A stretch of 64,000 nt of DNA from Leucobacter chromiisoli (GCF_016522505.1 NZ_JAEHOH010000005.1:84094-148093), one strand, 5' to 3'; positions 54,191 to 63,226 are shown, numbered from the stretch's first letter. The notes: generated from the sequence alone by a model not told the origin. A program made the numbers and translations.

Positions 54191-54252
54191 CCGCGAGAGA
54201 GCGATAACTGCTCCGTTCCCCGAGGAGCGCAGCAGTTATCGCTCCCTCGCGG
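54191..54252. repeat. long inverted repeat (22-bp arms)
   Basis: Arms 54191-54212 and 54231-54252 are complementary with one mismatch (core GAGCGATAACTGCT, perfect over 14 bp), 18-nt loop. It lies between the divergent DUF1345 and membrane-protein genes. Its moderate A/T content differs from the surrounding GC-rich sequence. Could be an operator, an insertion-derived palindrome or a hairpin. Confidence 0.75.
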
Positions 54253-54314
54253 AGAACTCCGGGAAACGGCGCAAGCGCCTCGTGGCGTCACCGCGCGGGG
54301 TTAGGGTGGATGAC

Positions 54315-54857
54315 ATGTGCGGGCAGAGCGGCGACGAGGGCAGCGACCCGAGAACCTACTCGAGCAACAACCCAAGAAACGACCCCAGAGCCGTTCCGAG
54401 AAACGACCCGGGCAGCGGTCTGGGTCGCAAGTGCAGCGGTCCGAGTCGCAAGTGGAGCGGTGATCGGATCGGGCGGCTGAGCCTGCGGCTCGACGCGGCC
54501 TACTGCACGATCCTCGGGGCCGGGGTCGCCCTCGGCGCACCGCGGATCGCGACCGCGCTCCCCATGTCGAGCTGGCTGCTGGCCGCCCTGGGCCTCGGGG
54601 TCGTCGCCTGGGCGGGCCTGATCCTGGTCATGCTGAGCCGGCTTCCGCTGCGCACCGCCCTGCGGCTGGTCATGATCGCGAACCTGTTCGCCGCGGCCGC
54701 CGTCGCGGCGGTCTCGACGACCGGGGCGGCCCTGCTGGTGGTGCTCGCGGTGCTCGCCGTCGCAGCGGACATCACGCTCTTCGCGGGAAGCCAGGCCTTC
54801 GCCCTGCGACGGCTGCGACGCTTCCCGGATCCCCACCATCCGCGGGCGGCGGCGTGA
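54315..54857 (+). CDS. membrane protein, function unknown
   Basis: 180 residues. A polar N-terminus contains PRNDP repeats (NNPRNDPRAVPRNDPGSG) and basic residues, then about four hydrophobic segments: AAYCTILGAGVALG, SSWLLAALGLGVVAWAGLIL, LRLVMIANLFAAAAVAAV and TTGAALLVVLAVLAVAADITL. No family recognised. Start ATG 54315; a GTG nine bases upstream is possible. Stop overlaps the next gene by GTGA. Confidence 0.7.
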   Translation: MCGQSGDEGSDPRTYSSNNPRNDPRAVPRNDPGSGLGRKCSGPSRKWSGDRIGRLSLRLDAAYCTILGAGVALGAPRIATALPMSSWLLAALGLGVVAWAGLILVMLSRLPLRTALRLVMIANLFAAAAVAAVSTTGAALLVVLAVLAVAADITLFAGSQAFALRRLRRFPDPHHPRAAA

Positions 54858-55351
54858 GGGCGCGGGGCCCGGCCGCACTGCTGATCGCCTGGGCGCTGCA
54901 CGACGTCGAGGAGGCGGTCATGTTCCCCTCGACCTGCGAGCGCCTGGCCGAGAGAACCGGGCTGCCCTGGCCGCGCATGGATGGCCGACAGTCCTGGGTC
55001 GCGGTCGGACTCATGGGCACCCTCGTAGCGTTCGCCTGCCGCCGCAGGCACCGAACGGGCGGACGGTCCCGGCTCTACCGCGCCGTGACGGCCGGCCTCG
55101 AGGGCCACGTGGCGACCCACTTGCTCGCGTCCGCGGCGCAGCGCTCCTATACCGCGGGCGTCGCCACCGCGTTCCCCGTCATGCTGCCCGGCGCCCTCGT
55201 CGCGCGGCACGAGCTGCGTCGGGCGGGGATCCCGCTGCGAACGCGGGATTCCCTGCTCGGGGCCGCGATCCTCATCCCCGCGGCCCTCGCCTGCCACGCG
55301 CTCGCCCGCCTCACCCCCGTGAGAGGCGCAGCTCCAGCTGGTCGAGGATGA
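54854..55351 (+). CDS. HXXEE domain membrane protein
   Basis: 165 residues. AWALHDVEEAVMFP shows the HxxEE motif of this membrane family, whose function is unknown. Hydrophobic segments are near residues 8-22, 48-62, 85-110 and 130-150. GTG start 54854 overlaps the stop of the upstream membrane protein by 4 bp, so both are made from one transcript. Confidence 0.78.
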   Translation: MRARGPAALLIAWALHDVEEAVMFPSTCERLAERTGLPWPRMDGRQSWVAVGLMGTLVAFACRRRHRTGGRSRLYRAVTAGLEGHVATHLLASAAQRSYTAGVATAFPVMLPGALVARHELRRAGIPLRTRDSLLGAAILIPAALACHALARLTPVRGAAPAGRG

Positions 55352-55503
55352 TCGCGAGACGACGAAACCCGGGGCGCTCGCCTCGCGGATCGCACCCTCG
55401 ACCATGAAGCAGAGCATCCCCAGCGCGCCCGATGATCCCGCCGCCAGCCGGAGGTGCGTACGACCTCACCGTCGATCATCGCGTACACCGGCTGCCCGAT
55501 CAC
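55352..55503 (-). pseudogene. probable frameshifted short gene after the NmrA-type gene
   Basis: A GTG at 55503 overlaps the stop of the NmrA-type gene (GTGA) and opens VIGQPVYAMIDGEVVRTSG. The coding signal then jumps frame: AAGSSGALGMLCFMVEGAIR has high GC3 in the second frame, and RRLAIILDQLELRLSRG with a stop in the third, ending just after the HXXEE stop. The original frame continues but with poor codon character. Two frameshifts would restore a peptide of roughly 60 residues. Family not recognised. Confidence 0.4.
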
Positions 55504-56288
55504 CGTGGCTCGTCGGAGCGTCCTCGATCCTCACCGCCCGCTCCTCGTCGACCCGCAGCCGCCGCGACGCGCACCAGCCACTCCGCGAAGGTCTCCGTGC
55601 CCCGAAGCGCATCGGGCTCCGGCAGCAGGGATCCGTCGCGCTGAGCTCGGCCGAACGCGCCGCCGAGGTTGATCGGGATCACAAGACGCCCGGCGCCGCT
55701 CGCTCGGGCATACCCGCGCACCATCTCCACGAGGGACTCCTCACACGGACCGCCGAGATCTGCTGCGCGGCCCACGGGTGCGGCCTCGGCGAGATCGACG
55801 AGGCGGGCTCCGACCTCGCGCACGGCGACCGGTCGGGTGCGCATGCGCGGACTGAAATGCAGGGGCCCGCGGGCGCCCCTGCGCCACACCTGCGCGGCGA
55901 ACTCGTGAAACTGCGTGGTGCGGGCGATCGTGAACGGGACGCCGCTTCCCTCGACGGCTCGCTCCTGGGCGAGCTTGCCGCGGTACAGCGGGTAGTCGCC
56001 CGCGCGGTCGCAGTTCACGATCGACAGCACGACGATGCGGGGCGGCTTCGCCCCCGCGAGCGAGCGAACGACCGCCTCGTGGAATGCGACCGGATCGTCT
56101 CCCGGCCTCACGCCGGACGCGTCGATGACGGCGTCCACCCCGTCCAGCGCAGCGGCGGCGCCGGAACCGGAGACGAGATCGATCCCCTCCGAACGCGCCA
56201 GCACGATCACCTCGTGCCCGCGCTCGCCTGCCGCGAGGGCCGCCTGCGCCCCCGCCTGACCGGTTCCACCTGCGATCGCGATCTTCAT
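55500..56288 (-). CDS. NmrA-like NAD(P)-binding oxidoreductase
   Basis: 262 residues. Atypical short-chain dehydrogenase fold: MKIAIAGGTGQAGAQAALAA is the dinucleotide-binding loop, then VDAVIDASG and PFTIARTTQFHEFA typical of NmrA/NAD(P)H-binding proteins. May act as a redox-sensing or reductase protein. The ATG overlaps the PadR stop by 4 bp. Confidence 0.82.
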   Translation of the reverse strand: MKIAIAGGTGQAGAQAALAAGERGHEVIVLARSEGIDLVSGSGAAAALDGVDAVIDASGVRPGDDPVAFHEAVVRSLAGAKPPRIVVLSIVNCDRAGDYPLYRGKLAQERAVEGSGVPFTIARTTQFHEFAAQVWRRGARGPLHFSPRMRTRPVAVREVGARLVDLAEAAPVGRAADLGGPCEESLVEMVRGYARASGAGRLVIPINLGGAFGRAQRDGSLLPEPDALRGTETFAEWLVRVAAAAGRRGAGGEDRGRSDEPR

Positions 56289-56896
56289 GACTCCAGACTA
56301 GAGACCGGCGGCGCGGGCGTGGAAGCGTGGACGCGCTCCTCGCCCTCGAAGACGTACGCCCCGTTCTCGATGCGGTCGATCAGACCGCGGGTCCATTCCG
56401 CGCCCGCATCCGCCGAGTGCACCCAGAGGTGCATGATCTCGCCGATGTGGCCGAACTGGCCGGGTCCGCCCTCGGGGGCGTAGTAGTCGGTGACGCTCCT
56501 GCGCCATTCCTCGAGCCGTTCCACCCGCTTCTTCAGCAAGGCCACCGCCTCCTCACGCGGCAGGTGGACGATGAATCCGATGCCGGCTGAGAGGGCGTCC
56601 ATCTTCTCGTCGTGGGAGACGAGTGCTTCGCGGAGGAGGGCGAGGAACTCCTGGGTTCCCCGATCCGTGATCTCGTACTCGGTGCGCGGCGGCCCGCCCA
56701 CGGTGGACGGGGCGACCTCGCGAGCCACGAGCAGACCCTGCTTGGCCATCTGCTTGAGCGCGTGGTAGATCGAGCCGGGTTTCGTGTTCGACCACTCGTG
56801 CGCTCCCCAGTGCTCCAGGTCGTTGCGCACCTGATAGCCGTGCGCGCGGCCGCGCTGGCGGACAGCGCCCAGGACGAGGAGGCGGATGGCGGACAA
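56285..56896 (-). CDS. PadR family transcriptional regulator
   Basis: 203 residues. Winged-helix N-terminal domain AIRLLVLGAVRQRGRAHGYQ with GSIYHALKQMAKQGLL and TEYEITDRG, then a helical C-terminal domain for dimerisation. Starts with TTG 56896 and a poor ribosome site. Divergent from the VOC gene by only 46 bp, an AT-rich gap that can hold its operator. Probably represses the oxidoreductase, the VOC gene, or both. Confidence 0.88.
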   Translation of the reverse strand: MSAIRLLVLGAVRQRGRAHGYQVRNDLEHWGAHEWSNTKPGSIYHALKQMAKQGLLVAREVAPSTVGGPPRTEYEITDRGTQEFLALLREALVSHDEKMDALSAGIGFIVHLPREEAVALLKKRVERLEEWRRSVTDYYAPEGGPGQFGHIGEIMHLWVHSADAGAEWTRGLIDRIENGAYVFEGEERVHASTPAPPVSSLES

Positions 56897-56942
56897 GCAG
56901 CGAGTCTTTCTCTTCTATTCAACTTTGACTAGTGTATCGAGC

Positions 56943-57650
56943 ATGGCCGAGAAGACGATCCCTCTGCTCCCCTGTCAGACCATCCAGCCCGTCCTCGATT
57001 TCTACCTCGCCCTCGGTTTCGAGGTCACCTTCCTGCAGAAGAGCCCCAATCCGTTCGCCGCTGTCGAGCGGGGGGACATCGTGCTGCAGTTTTTCGGCAT
57101 GAAGAAGTATGAGCCCAGCGAGTCGTACAGCACGTGTTACATCCTCACCGACGACGTGGACGGGTTGTACGAGTCATTCCGCTCCGGGCTCAAGGCCGCA
57201 CACGGCAAGATCCCGAGCCGGGGCATACCGCGGATCGGACCACTCAAGGACATGTCCTACGGAGTGCGGCAGTTCTTGATGACGGACCCCGGAGGCAACT
57301 GCATCCGCGTCGGGCAGCCCATCAGCGAAGACTTCCACCACCGCCCTGCGCCTCAGGAGACCTTTGCGCGGGCGCTGCACAGCGCCGCGCTCTTCGCCGA
57401 TTCCAAGGAGGATCTGGTGGGCGCGGCGAAGATCATCGACCGGGCGCTCGGACTCGAGGACGAGCATCCGCCTCCCCTGCAACTCGTACGCCTCCTCATC
57501 ATGCGAGGCGACGTGGCGGGGCGTCTCGGCGATGAGACGGCGGCGGCCTCCGCACTCGAAAGGGCGGCCGCGGTCCATTTGACCGACGAGGAACGGGAAT
57601 CGGTCCGCGACGATCTGGCACGGCTGGCAGACCTGACGGGTCGGCCCTGA
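56943..57650 (+). CDS. VOC superfamily protein with TPR-like C-terminus
   Basis: 235 residues. N-terminal VOC/bleomycin-resistance module (TIPLLPCQTIQPVLDFYLAL, DIVLQFFGMKKY, FLMTDPGGNCIRVGQP; 1-130) followed by a helical C-terminal part (LHSAALFADSKEDLVGAAKI, ALERAAAVHLTDEER) that looks like two TPR-type hairpins. Bleomycin-binding-protein-like drug sequestration is possible; the ligand is unknown. No good ribosome site before ATG 56943, so the mRNA may be nearly leaderless. Divergent from padR. Confidence 0.8.
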   Translation: MAEKTIPLLPCQTIQPVLDFYLALGFEVTFLQKSPNPFAAVERGDIVLQFFGMKKYEPSESYSTCYILTDDVDGLYESFRSGLKAAHGKIPSRGIPRIGPLKDMSYGVRQFLMTDPGGNCIRVGQPISEDFHHRPAPQETFARALHSAALFADSKEDLVGAAKIIDRALGLEDEHPPPLQLVRLLIMRGDVAGRLGDETAAASALERAAAVHLTDEERESVRDDLARLADLTGRP

Positions 57651-57823
57651 GCCGGATACCTCGCCCGCGACTCCGCAGCATACCGACGGCACCGCTGACA
57701 GCGAGAAGCGATGGCTCGGCGACATCGGCGATGCACCGACGGAGCCGGTCATCCTCGAGACACAGCGCTTGTCCGAACTCGGGCTGATGGTGCCGGGGTC
57801 GGCCAAGCTTGGCTACGCACAGC
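57651..57823. other. 173-bp gap with a possible coding remnant
   Basis: Between the VOC gene and the mutM stop. On the plus strand an open frame without a good start reads DSEKRWLGDIGDAPTEPVIL then ETQRLSELGLMVPGSAKLGY with reasonable codon use, running into the antisense of mutM. It may be the tail of a lost gene. No homology recognised. Confidence 0.3.
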
Positions 57824-58774
57824 TCATCGCCGCCGCTGGCACCGCGGGCAGAAGTGCGAGGAGCGGCCGCCGAACGGCACGCGCCTGATCGCCGTGCCGC
57901 ACCGCGTGCACGGCTGGCCGGAACGCCCGTACGCGTTCAGCGAGTGCGCGAAGTAACCCGCCTGGCCGTTCACGTTCACGTACTGCGCGTCGAAACTCGT
58001 GCCGCCCTCGGCCAGGGCCTGGGCGAACACCGCGCGCAACTGCACCAGCAGCTCTCCGGCCTTCCTCGGCCCCACCATCGCACCGGGGGTCTCGGGGTGC
58101 AGCCTCGCCCGCCACAGGGCCTCGTCGGCGTAGATGTTGCCGATGCCGCTGACGAGCCGCTGGTCGAGCAGCGCCCGCTTCACCCCCGTGGCCCGGGAGC
58201 GCAGTCCGCGCACGAAGCCGGCGTCGTCGAACGCGGGATCCAGCGGATCCCTGGCGATGTGCACCGCCTGGCTCGGGATCGCCGTCGCGCCCCCGATCCC
58301 GTCCGGCGCCGGCACGAGACCGTCGAGGGCGAGAGATCCGAAGAGCCGCTGGTCGGCGAAGTCGACCCGCAGCTCGCCGTGCTCCGGATGCTCGATCCAG
58401 AGCCGAACCCGCACGTGCCGGTCATCAGAGGCGTCGTGCGAGCGCAGCAGCAGCTGCCCGCTCATGCCGAGGTGCGCGAGCAGCGCCTGAGCGGGACCGC
58501 CGGACGACCGCACCGGGATCCACATGAACTTGCCCCGACGAACCGGCGCGTCGAGCACCAGCCCGGTCGTGCGCCGCTCGAAGTCTGCCGCACGCAGCGC
58601 GCCGGCCGCGTCGCTCAGCGTGACTCCGTGGCCACCGAGCCCGTCGTCACCGCTGAGGGGGACGTGGCGCTTGAGCGCCCGGGGATCCAGCACCGCGACG
58701 CCCGCGACGCGAGCGCCGGTGACCGCGGGCGCGAGCCCGGCGCGCACCACCTCGACTTCGGGCAGCTCGGGCAC
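57824..58774 (-). CDS. mutM: formamidopyrimidine-DNA glycosylase (Fpg/MutM)
   Basis: 316 residues. Catalytic N-terminus PELPEVEVVRAGL, central helix-two-turn-helix (LLDQRLVSGIGNIYADEALW) and C-terminal zinc finger CTRCGTAIRRVPFGGRSSHFCPRC. Excises oxidised purines such as 8-oxoguanine and nicks the DNA. Starts 3 bp after the rnc stop, as usual in this order. The initiator Met must be removed to expose Pro1. Confidence 0.95.
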   Translation of the reverse strand: MPELPEVEVVRAGLAPAVTGARVAGVAVLDPRALKRHVPLSGDDGLGGHGVTLSDAAGALRAADFERRTTGLVLDAPVRRGKFMWIPVRSSGGPAQALLAHLGMSGQLLLRSHDASDDRHVRVRLWIEHPEHGELRVDFADQRLFGSLALDGLVPAPDGIGGATAIPSQAVHIARDPLDPAFDDAGFVRGLRSRATGVKRALLDQRLVSGIGNIYADEALWRARLHPETPGAMVGPRKAGELLVQLRAVFAQALAEGGTSFDAQYVNVNGQAGYFAHSLNAYGRSGQPCTRCGTAIRRVPFGGRSSHFCPRCQRRR

Positions 58775-58777
58775 TTC

Positions 58778-59575
58778 TCAGCCCTTCGCGCGGGAGGAAC
58801 CGCGGCGCGCGCTCTTCCCGCGTCGGCGCCCGGCCGCGCGCAGCTGCTCGACGGCGTCGCGCGCCGCCAGCAGCTCGGCGCCCTTCTTGCTCGTGCTCGT
58901 GCCGGTACCCGAGATGTCCTCGAGCCTCACGACGGCCGTGTAGCGCCGATCGTGGTCGGGGCCCTCTCCCGTGACCAGGTAGGAGGGGTGCGGCAGTCCG
59001 CGGGCGGCTGCCTCCTCCTGGAGCGCGGTCTTCGGGTCGAACAGGGCGAGCGTCTCCTCGAAGCGCTCGGGGTCGGCGAGCAGTGGCGCGATGAGCGCGC
59101 GCACGAACCCCGCAGCGGTCTCGGGGTCCGTCGACAGGTAGACGGCGCCGATGACGGCCTCCACGGCGTCGGCGAGGATGGACTCCTTCTCGCGCCCGCC
59201 CGACTGCTCCTCTCCCCTGCCCAGGCGCAGGGAGGCGCCGAGGTCGAGACCCCTCGCCACGCGCGCGAGCGCGACGGTGGAGACGAGCGCGGCACGGCGC
59301 TTGGCGAGCTCGCCCTCGCTGAGCTCGGGGTAGTCGAGGTACAGCTTGACGGTGACCGCCTGCCCCAGGATCGAGTCGCCGAGGAACTCGAGGCGCTCGT
59401 TGTGGGGCGCCGCGCCGTGTTCGAAGGCCCACGATCGGTGCGTCAGGGCGAGTTCGAGCAGCTCAGGATCGACCGCGACCCCGAACGGATCGAGAAAGCC
59501 GCCGGGTCCGCCCTGAGGCGTACCCGACGGCTCTCTCCGCTCGTGGTGCGGGACCGAGGATTCGTTCCCGTTCAC
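58778..59575 (-). CDS. rnc: ribonuclease III
   Basis: 265 residues. RNase III signature NERLEFLGDSIL (about residue 65) with acidic metal residues DAVEAVIGAVYL, then a double-stranded-RNA-binding domain (YLVTGEGPDHDRRYTAVVRL, GTSTSKKGAELLAARDAVEQL) and a basic tail. Matures rRNA and structured mRNA. I chose GTG 59575 (VNGNES), 11 bp after the rpmF stop, since the longer frame enters rpmF antisense. Confidence 0.93.
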   Translation of the reverse strand: MNGNESSVPHHERREPSGTPQGGPGGFLDPFGVAVDPELLELALTHRSWAFEHGAAPHNERLEFLGDSILGQAVTVKLYLDYPELSEGELAKRRAALVSTVALARVARGLDLGASLRLGRGEEQSGGREKESILADAVEAVIGAVYLSTDPETAAGFVRALIAPLLADPERFEETLALFDPKTALQEEAAARGLPHPSYLVTGEGPDHDRRYTAVVRLEDISGTGTSTSKKGAELLAARDAVEQLRAAGRRRGKSARRGSSRAKG

Positions 59576-59586
59576 GTGACAGGTCT

Positions 59587-59790
59587 TTAGACGTCTGCGA
59601 CCTTGCGGCCCTTGTACTCGAGGAAGAGGGGGGTGCCCGCCTGATCCTCGACCACGCGCGCGCGGTGCGGGAGGCTGTAGACGGTCTTGCCGTTCTCGAC
59701 GGTCTTGACCAGCTTGGGAGCCTCGGCCTTCCACGCCGAACGGCGGTGGCGAGTGTTCGAGCGCGACATCTTCCGCTTGGGAACAGCCAT
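59587..59790 (-). CDS. rpmF: 50S ribosomal protein L32
   Basis: 67 residues. [18 protein letters not shown] is the L32 N-terminus. No zinc-ribbon cysteines are present, so this is the zinc-independent form common in actinobacteria. Lies between yceD and rnc as usual. Confidence 0.97.
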   Translation of the reverse strand: MAVPKRKMSRSNTRHRRSAWKAEAPKLVKTVENGKTVYSLPHRARVVEDQAGTPLFLEYKGRKVADV

Positions 59791-59833
59791 GATGTTCTCT
59801 TTCCTACTTGCTTCATCGACCAGGGCTCACGCC

Positions 59834-60358
59834 CTAGTCACGTTCTTCTTCAGCCTTGAATTCAGCCAGCGCCGCCCACCGCGGGTCGATGCTCACCGCG
59901 GGCGCCGCATCAGCCTCAGCATCGCGCAGCTCACCGGACTCGGGATCGAGCCCCGGACAGTCCGGGCGACACACAGGCTGGAACGGTAGTGCGAGCACTA
60001 CCGCGTCTCGGAGCGGAGGTTCAAGATCCACGTGATCACCGTGAACCTCATACTCGTCGGCCTCCGTAGGAGTATACGCGAAAAGCTCCTGAAACTCGAC
60101 TTGAAACGGCGTGGTGAATTTCGTGAGACAGCGGCCGCACTCCGCGTGCATCGTCGTGCGCACGTCCGCGGAGACGAGGATGCCCTCGTGCACCGACTCC
60201 AGGCGCAGGGCGAGGTCCATGCGCTCACCCGCGGGGATCTCGGCGAGCGCCTCCCCGAGCTGCTCGGGCACGACGATGTCTCGCTCCCGCTCGCGCATCT
60301 CGCCCGGGCGGCCGACGAGCTCTCGGATGTTCTCGCGGTACACGTTCTTGCTGGTCAC
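59834..60358 (-). CDS. YceD/DUF177 family protein (large-subunit rRNA-associated)
   Basis: 174 residues. CGRCLTKFTTPFQVEFQELF and later VCRPDCPGLDP give the two paired cysteine motifs of DUF177 proteins, which sit next to rpmF and are linked to 23S rRNA accumulation in plants and bacteria. GTG start 60358, 35 bp after the coaD stop. Confidence 0.92.
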   Translation of the reverse strand: MTSKNVYRENIRELVGRPGEMRERERDIVVPEQLGEALAEIPAGERMDLALRLESVHEGILVSADVRTTMHAECGRCLTKFTTPFQVEFQELFAYTPTEADEYEVHGDHVDLEPPLRDAVVLALPFQPVCRPDCPGLDPESGELRDAEADAAPAVSIDPRWAALAEFKAEEERD

Positions 60359-60393
60359 CGGGCAAGCCTAACGGATCGCCCTGCGGAGACGCT

Positions 60394-60888
60394 CTACGCC
60401 GGCCGACTGTTGTCGAGGAAGCGCGCCACCGCCGGTGGCACGTACTCGCTCACGTCGCCGCCGAGCGCCGCCACCTGTCGGACGAGCGTGCTCGAGACGT
60501 GGGCGTGCCCCGGGTCGGGGAGCATGAAGACGGTCTCGACGCCCGCCAGGCTGCGGTTCATCAGCACCATCGGCGTCTCGTAGGCGACGTCGATCTGAGA
60601 GCGGATGCCCTTCACCAGCACGCCGGCGCCGACCTCGGTGCAGTAGTCGACGAGCAGGCCCATCGACCAGGAGGCGACCGTGATGTTGCCGGGCATGGCG
60701 GGATCCTCTTCGATCGCCTTCTGGATCAGGTTCACGCGCTCGGAGATCGGCAGCATCGCGTTCTTGCCCGGATTGTGCACGACGAGCACGTGCACCTCTT
60801 CGAACACCGTCGCGGCGCGGCGGATGACGTCGAGATGCCCCTTCGTGACGGGGTCGAAGGAACCGGGAACCACAGCGATCCTGCTCAT
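60394..60888 (-). CDS. coaD: phosphopantetheine adenylyltransferase
   Basis: 164 residues. Nucleotidyltransferase start [15 protein letters not shown] (the T-x-GH motif) and later [22 protein letters not shown]. Transfers AMP to 4'-phosphopantetheine in CoA synthesis. In many actinobacteria rsmD immediately precedes coaD; here it does not. Confidence 0.97.
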   Translation of the reverse strand: MSRIAVVPGSFDPVTKGHLDVIRRAATVFEEVHVLVVHNPGKNAMLPISERVNLIQKAIEEDPAMPGNITVASWSMGLLVDYCTEVGAGVLVKGIRSQIDVAYETPMVLMNRSLAGVETVFMLPDPGHAHVSSTLVRQVAALGGDVSEYVPPAVARFLDNSRPA

Positions 60889-60964
60889 GATCCCACCCTA
60901 TTGCGTCCCCATCCCGGAGAAGCTGCGAGTTCGGTGGCACGGCGGTGGGAACGAGCTGGTCGCG

Positions 60965-63226
60965 TCACGACTTCGCCAGGTTCTCGAGGTGCCCCGACTC
61001 GTTCTCGCGGCGCAGCAGATCCCAGAGCCCCGGAGCGCCCTCGAGCGTCGGATCCTGTTCGAGGAGCTCGGCCGCGACCTCGCGGGCGTGCGCGATGAGC
61101 TCTCCGTGCTCGGCCACCCTGAGCAGCCGCAGGGTCGACCGGCCTCCCGACTGCGCCGTGCCGAGGATGTCACCCTCGCGGCGCAGTTCGAGGTCGGCCT
61201 CCGCGAGGGCGAAGCCGTCGCCGGTGGCCGCGACGGCCTCGATGCGCTCGCGGGCGACGCTCCCCTGCTCCGCGGCGGTGAGCAGCAGGCAGAGACCGGG
61301 GTGCTCGCCCCGGCCGACGCGGCCGCGGAGCTGGTGCAGCTGCGAGATGCCGAAGCGGTCGGCGTCCCGCACGATCATCATCGACGCGTTGGGCACGTTG
61401 ACGCCCACCTCGATGACGGTCGTCGCGACGAGGATCGCGATCTCCCCCGCCGCGAAGGCCTGCATGACAGCGTCCTTCTGCTCGGGCCTCATCGAGCCGC
61501 TCAGCCCCTCGACGCGCAGCCCGGCGTAATCGGGCCGGGCCCGCAGCTCGGCGACGGTCTGCTCGACGCTCGCGAGCGGGCGGTCGGGCCCGCCCGCATC
61601 GGCGGCCCCGGGCCCCTCCGCCCCCTCGGTGGCTTCAGCGTCGCCGTCCTCCCGCGCACCCGCCGAGATCGCCGGGCAGACGACGTAGACCTGGCGCCCC
61701 TTCCCGACCTCCTCGGCCGCCCGCAGCCAGGCCCGCTCCGCCCACTTCGGCCGCTCGAGCACGGGGACCGCGAAGGTCTCGATGCCCTGGCGCCCCGGCG
61801 GCAGCTCCCGGATCGTCGACACCTCCAGGTCTCCGAACGCGGTGAGCGCGACCGTGCGCGGGATCGGTGTCGCCGTCATGGTGAGCACGTGGGGCTGCGC
61901 TCCCTTCTGCCGAAGGGTCTCGCGCTGCTCGACGCCGAAGCGGTGCTGCTCGTCGACCACGATCAGGCCGAGATCGTAGAAGGTGACCTTGTCGCCGAGC
62001 AGGGCGTGGGTGCCGACGACGACGCGGGAGTTGCCCGAGGCGATCGAGAGCAGCGCCCGACGCCGCTCCGCCGCGGGCATCTTGCTCGTGAGCAGCACCG
62101 GGACGAACTCGGGGGCGAGATCGGGGCCGAGGGTCTCGGTGATGGAACGGTAGTGCTGGGCGGCGAGCACCTCCGTGGGGGCGAGCATCGCGCTCTGCCC
62201 GCCGCTCTCGGCGGTCTGCAGCATGGCGCGCAGCGCGACGAGCGTCTTGCCGGATCCGACCTCTCCCTGCAGCAGCCGGTGCATCGGGTGCGGGCGGGCG
62301 AGCTCGGCGCCGATGGTGGCGCAGGCCTCGCGCTGGTCGCCCGTCAGCTCGAAGGGCAGCGCCGCATCGAAGCGGTCGAGCAGCCCCCCGCTCCGCTGCG
62401 GGCGGGGCGTGCTCTCGGCCAACCCGGTTCTGCGACGGCGGTCGAGCAGTGCGAGCTGCAGTTCGAAGGCCTCGCGAAAGCGCATGCTGTCCCTGGCCTT
62501 CCGCCAGTCCGCCGTGCGCTCGGGGCGATGGATGAGCTCGAGCGAGGGGCCCAGCGCGAAGACGCCCTCGCGCTCCCGGATGCTGCGCGGCAGCGGATCC
62601 TCCACCGGCCCGAGCGCGTCGAGCGCGAGCCCCACGGCCTTCTCGATCGTCCAGCTGGGGAACTGCGCCGTCGCCGGGTAGATCGGCACCGGGCGCTCCG
62701 CGTACGCGCGCGCCGCCGCCCGGTCCAGATCCTCCGATTTCCGCGCCGACACCTCGGCGCCCGCCGAGGGGTCGGCCGCGGCCTCGTGCTCCTCGAACAG
62801 TTCGTAGTCGGGGTGCTGCAACTGCAGCTGACCCCGGTACTCGCTCACCTTGCCCGCGAAGATGCCGCGGCGCCCCGGCAGCAGATGAGCCGCCCGCCAG
62901 CGCTGGTTGAAGAACGTCAGCGCGAGCGTGCCGGTGCCATCGGTGATGCGCACCTCGAGGATGCTGCCGCGCTTGCGCTGCATCGTGCGCTCGCGCGCGT
63001 CGAGCACCTGCGCCAGCACCGTGATGTGCTCGCCGACCGGCAGGCCGACGAGGGGGGTCAGCTCACCGCGGTTCGAGTAGCGGCGCGGGAAGTGGTAGAG
63101 GAGATCGCGCACCGTGACGATGCCGAACGCGCGCTCGAGGCCCTTGGCCGTGCGCCCGCCGACGATCGACGAGAGGTTCCTCTCGAACCCCTCGTTCGGT
63201 CGAGTGCCGTGCCCTGCGCCGTTCAC
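60965..63226 (-). CDS. recG: ATP-dependent DNA helicase RecG
   Basis: 753 residues. N-terminal wedge/OB region (VLAQVLDARERTMQRKRGSI), helicase motifs GEVGSGKTLVAL (I), VVDEQHRFGVEQR (II) and TATPIPRTVAL (III), then a C-terminal helicase half with LSGSMRPEQKD and QLRGRVGRGEHPG. Reverses stalled replication forks and processes Holliday junctions. An Ala/Gly/Glu-rich insert (about residues 520-560) interrupts the C-terminal half. ATG 63226; coaD follows after 76 bp. Confidence 0.95.
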   Translation of the reverse strand: MNGAGHGTRPNEGFERNLSSIVGGRTAKGLERAFGIVTVRDLLYHFPRRYSNRGELTPLVGLPVGEHITVLAQVLDARERTMQRKRGSILEVRITDGTGTLALTFFNQRWRAAHLLPGRRGIFAGKVSEYRGQLQLQHPDYELFEEHEAAADPSAGAEVSARKSEDLDRAAARAYAERPVPIYPATAQFPSWTIEKAVGLALDALGPVEDPLPRSIREREGVFALGPSLELIHRPERTADWRKARDSMRFREAFELQLALLDRRRRTGLAESTPRPQRSGGLLDRFDAALPFELTGDQREACATIGAELARPHPMHRLLQGEVGSGKTLVALRAMLQTAESGGQSAMLAPTEVLAAQHYRSITETLGPDLAPEFVPVLLTSKMPAAERRRALLSIASGNSRVVVGTHALLGDKVTFYDLGLIVVDEQHRFGVEQRETLRQKGAQPHVLTMTATPIPRTVALTAFGDLEVSTIRELPPGRQGIETFAVPVLERPKWAERAWLRAAEEVGKGRQVYVVCPAISAGAREDGDAEATEGAEGPGAADAGGPDRPLASVEQTVAELRARPDYAGLRVEGLSGSMRPEQKDAVMQAFAAGEIAILVATTVIEVGVNVPNASMMIVRDADRFGISQLHQLRGRVGRGEHPGLCLLLTAAEQGSVARERIEAVAATGDGFALAEADLELRREGDILGTAQSGGRSTLRLLRVAEHGELIAHAREVAAELLEQDPTLEGAPGLWDLLRRENESGHLENLAKS

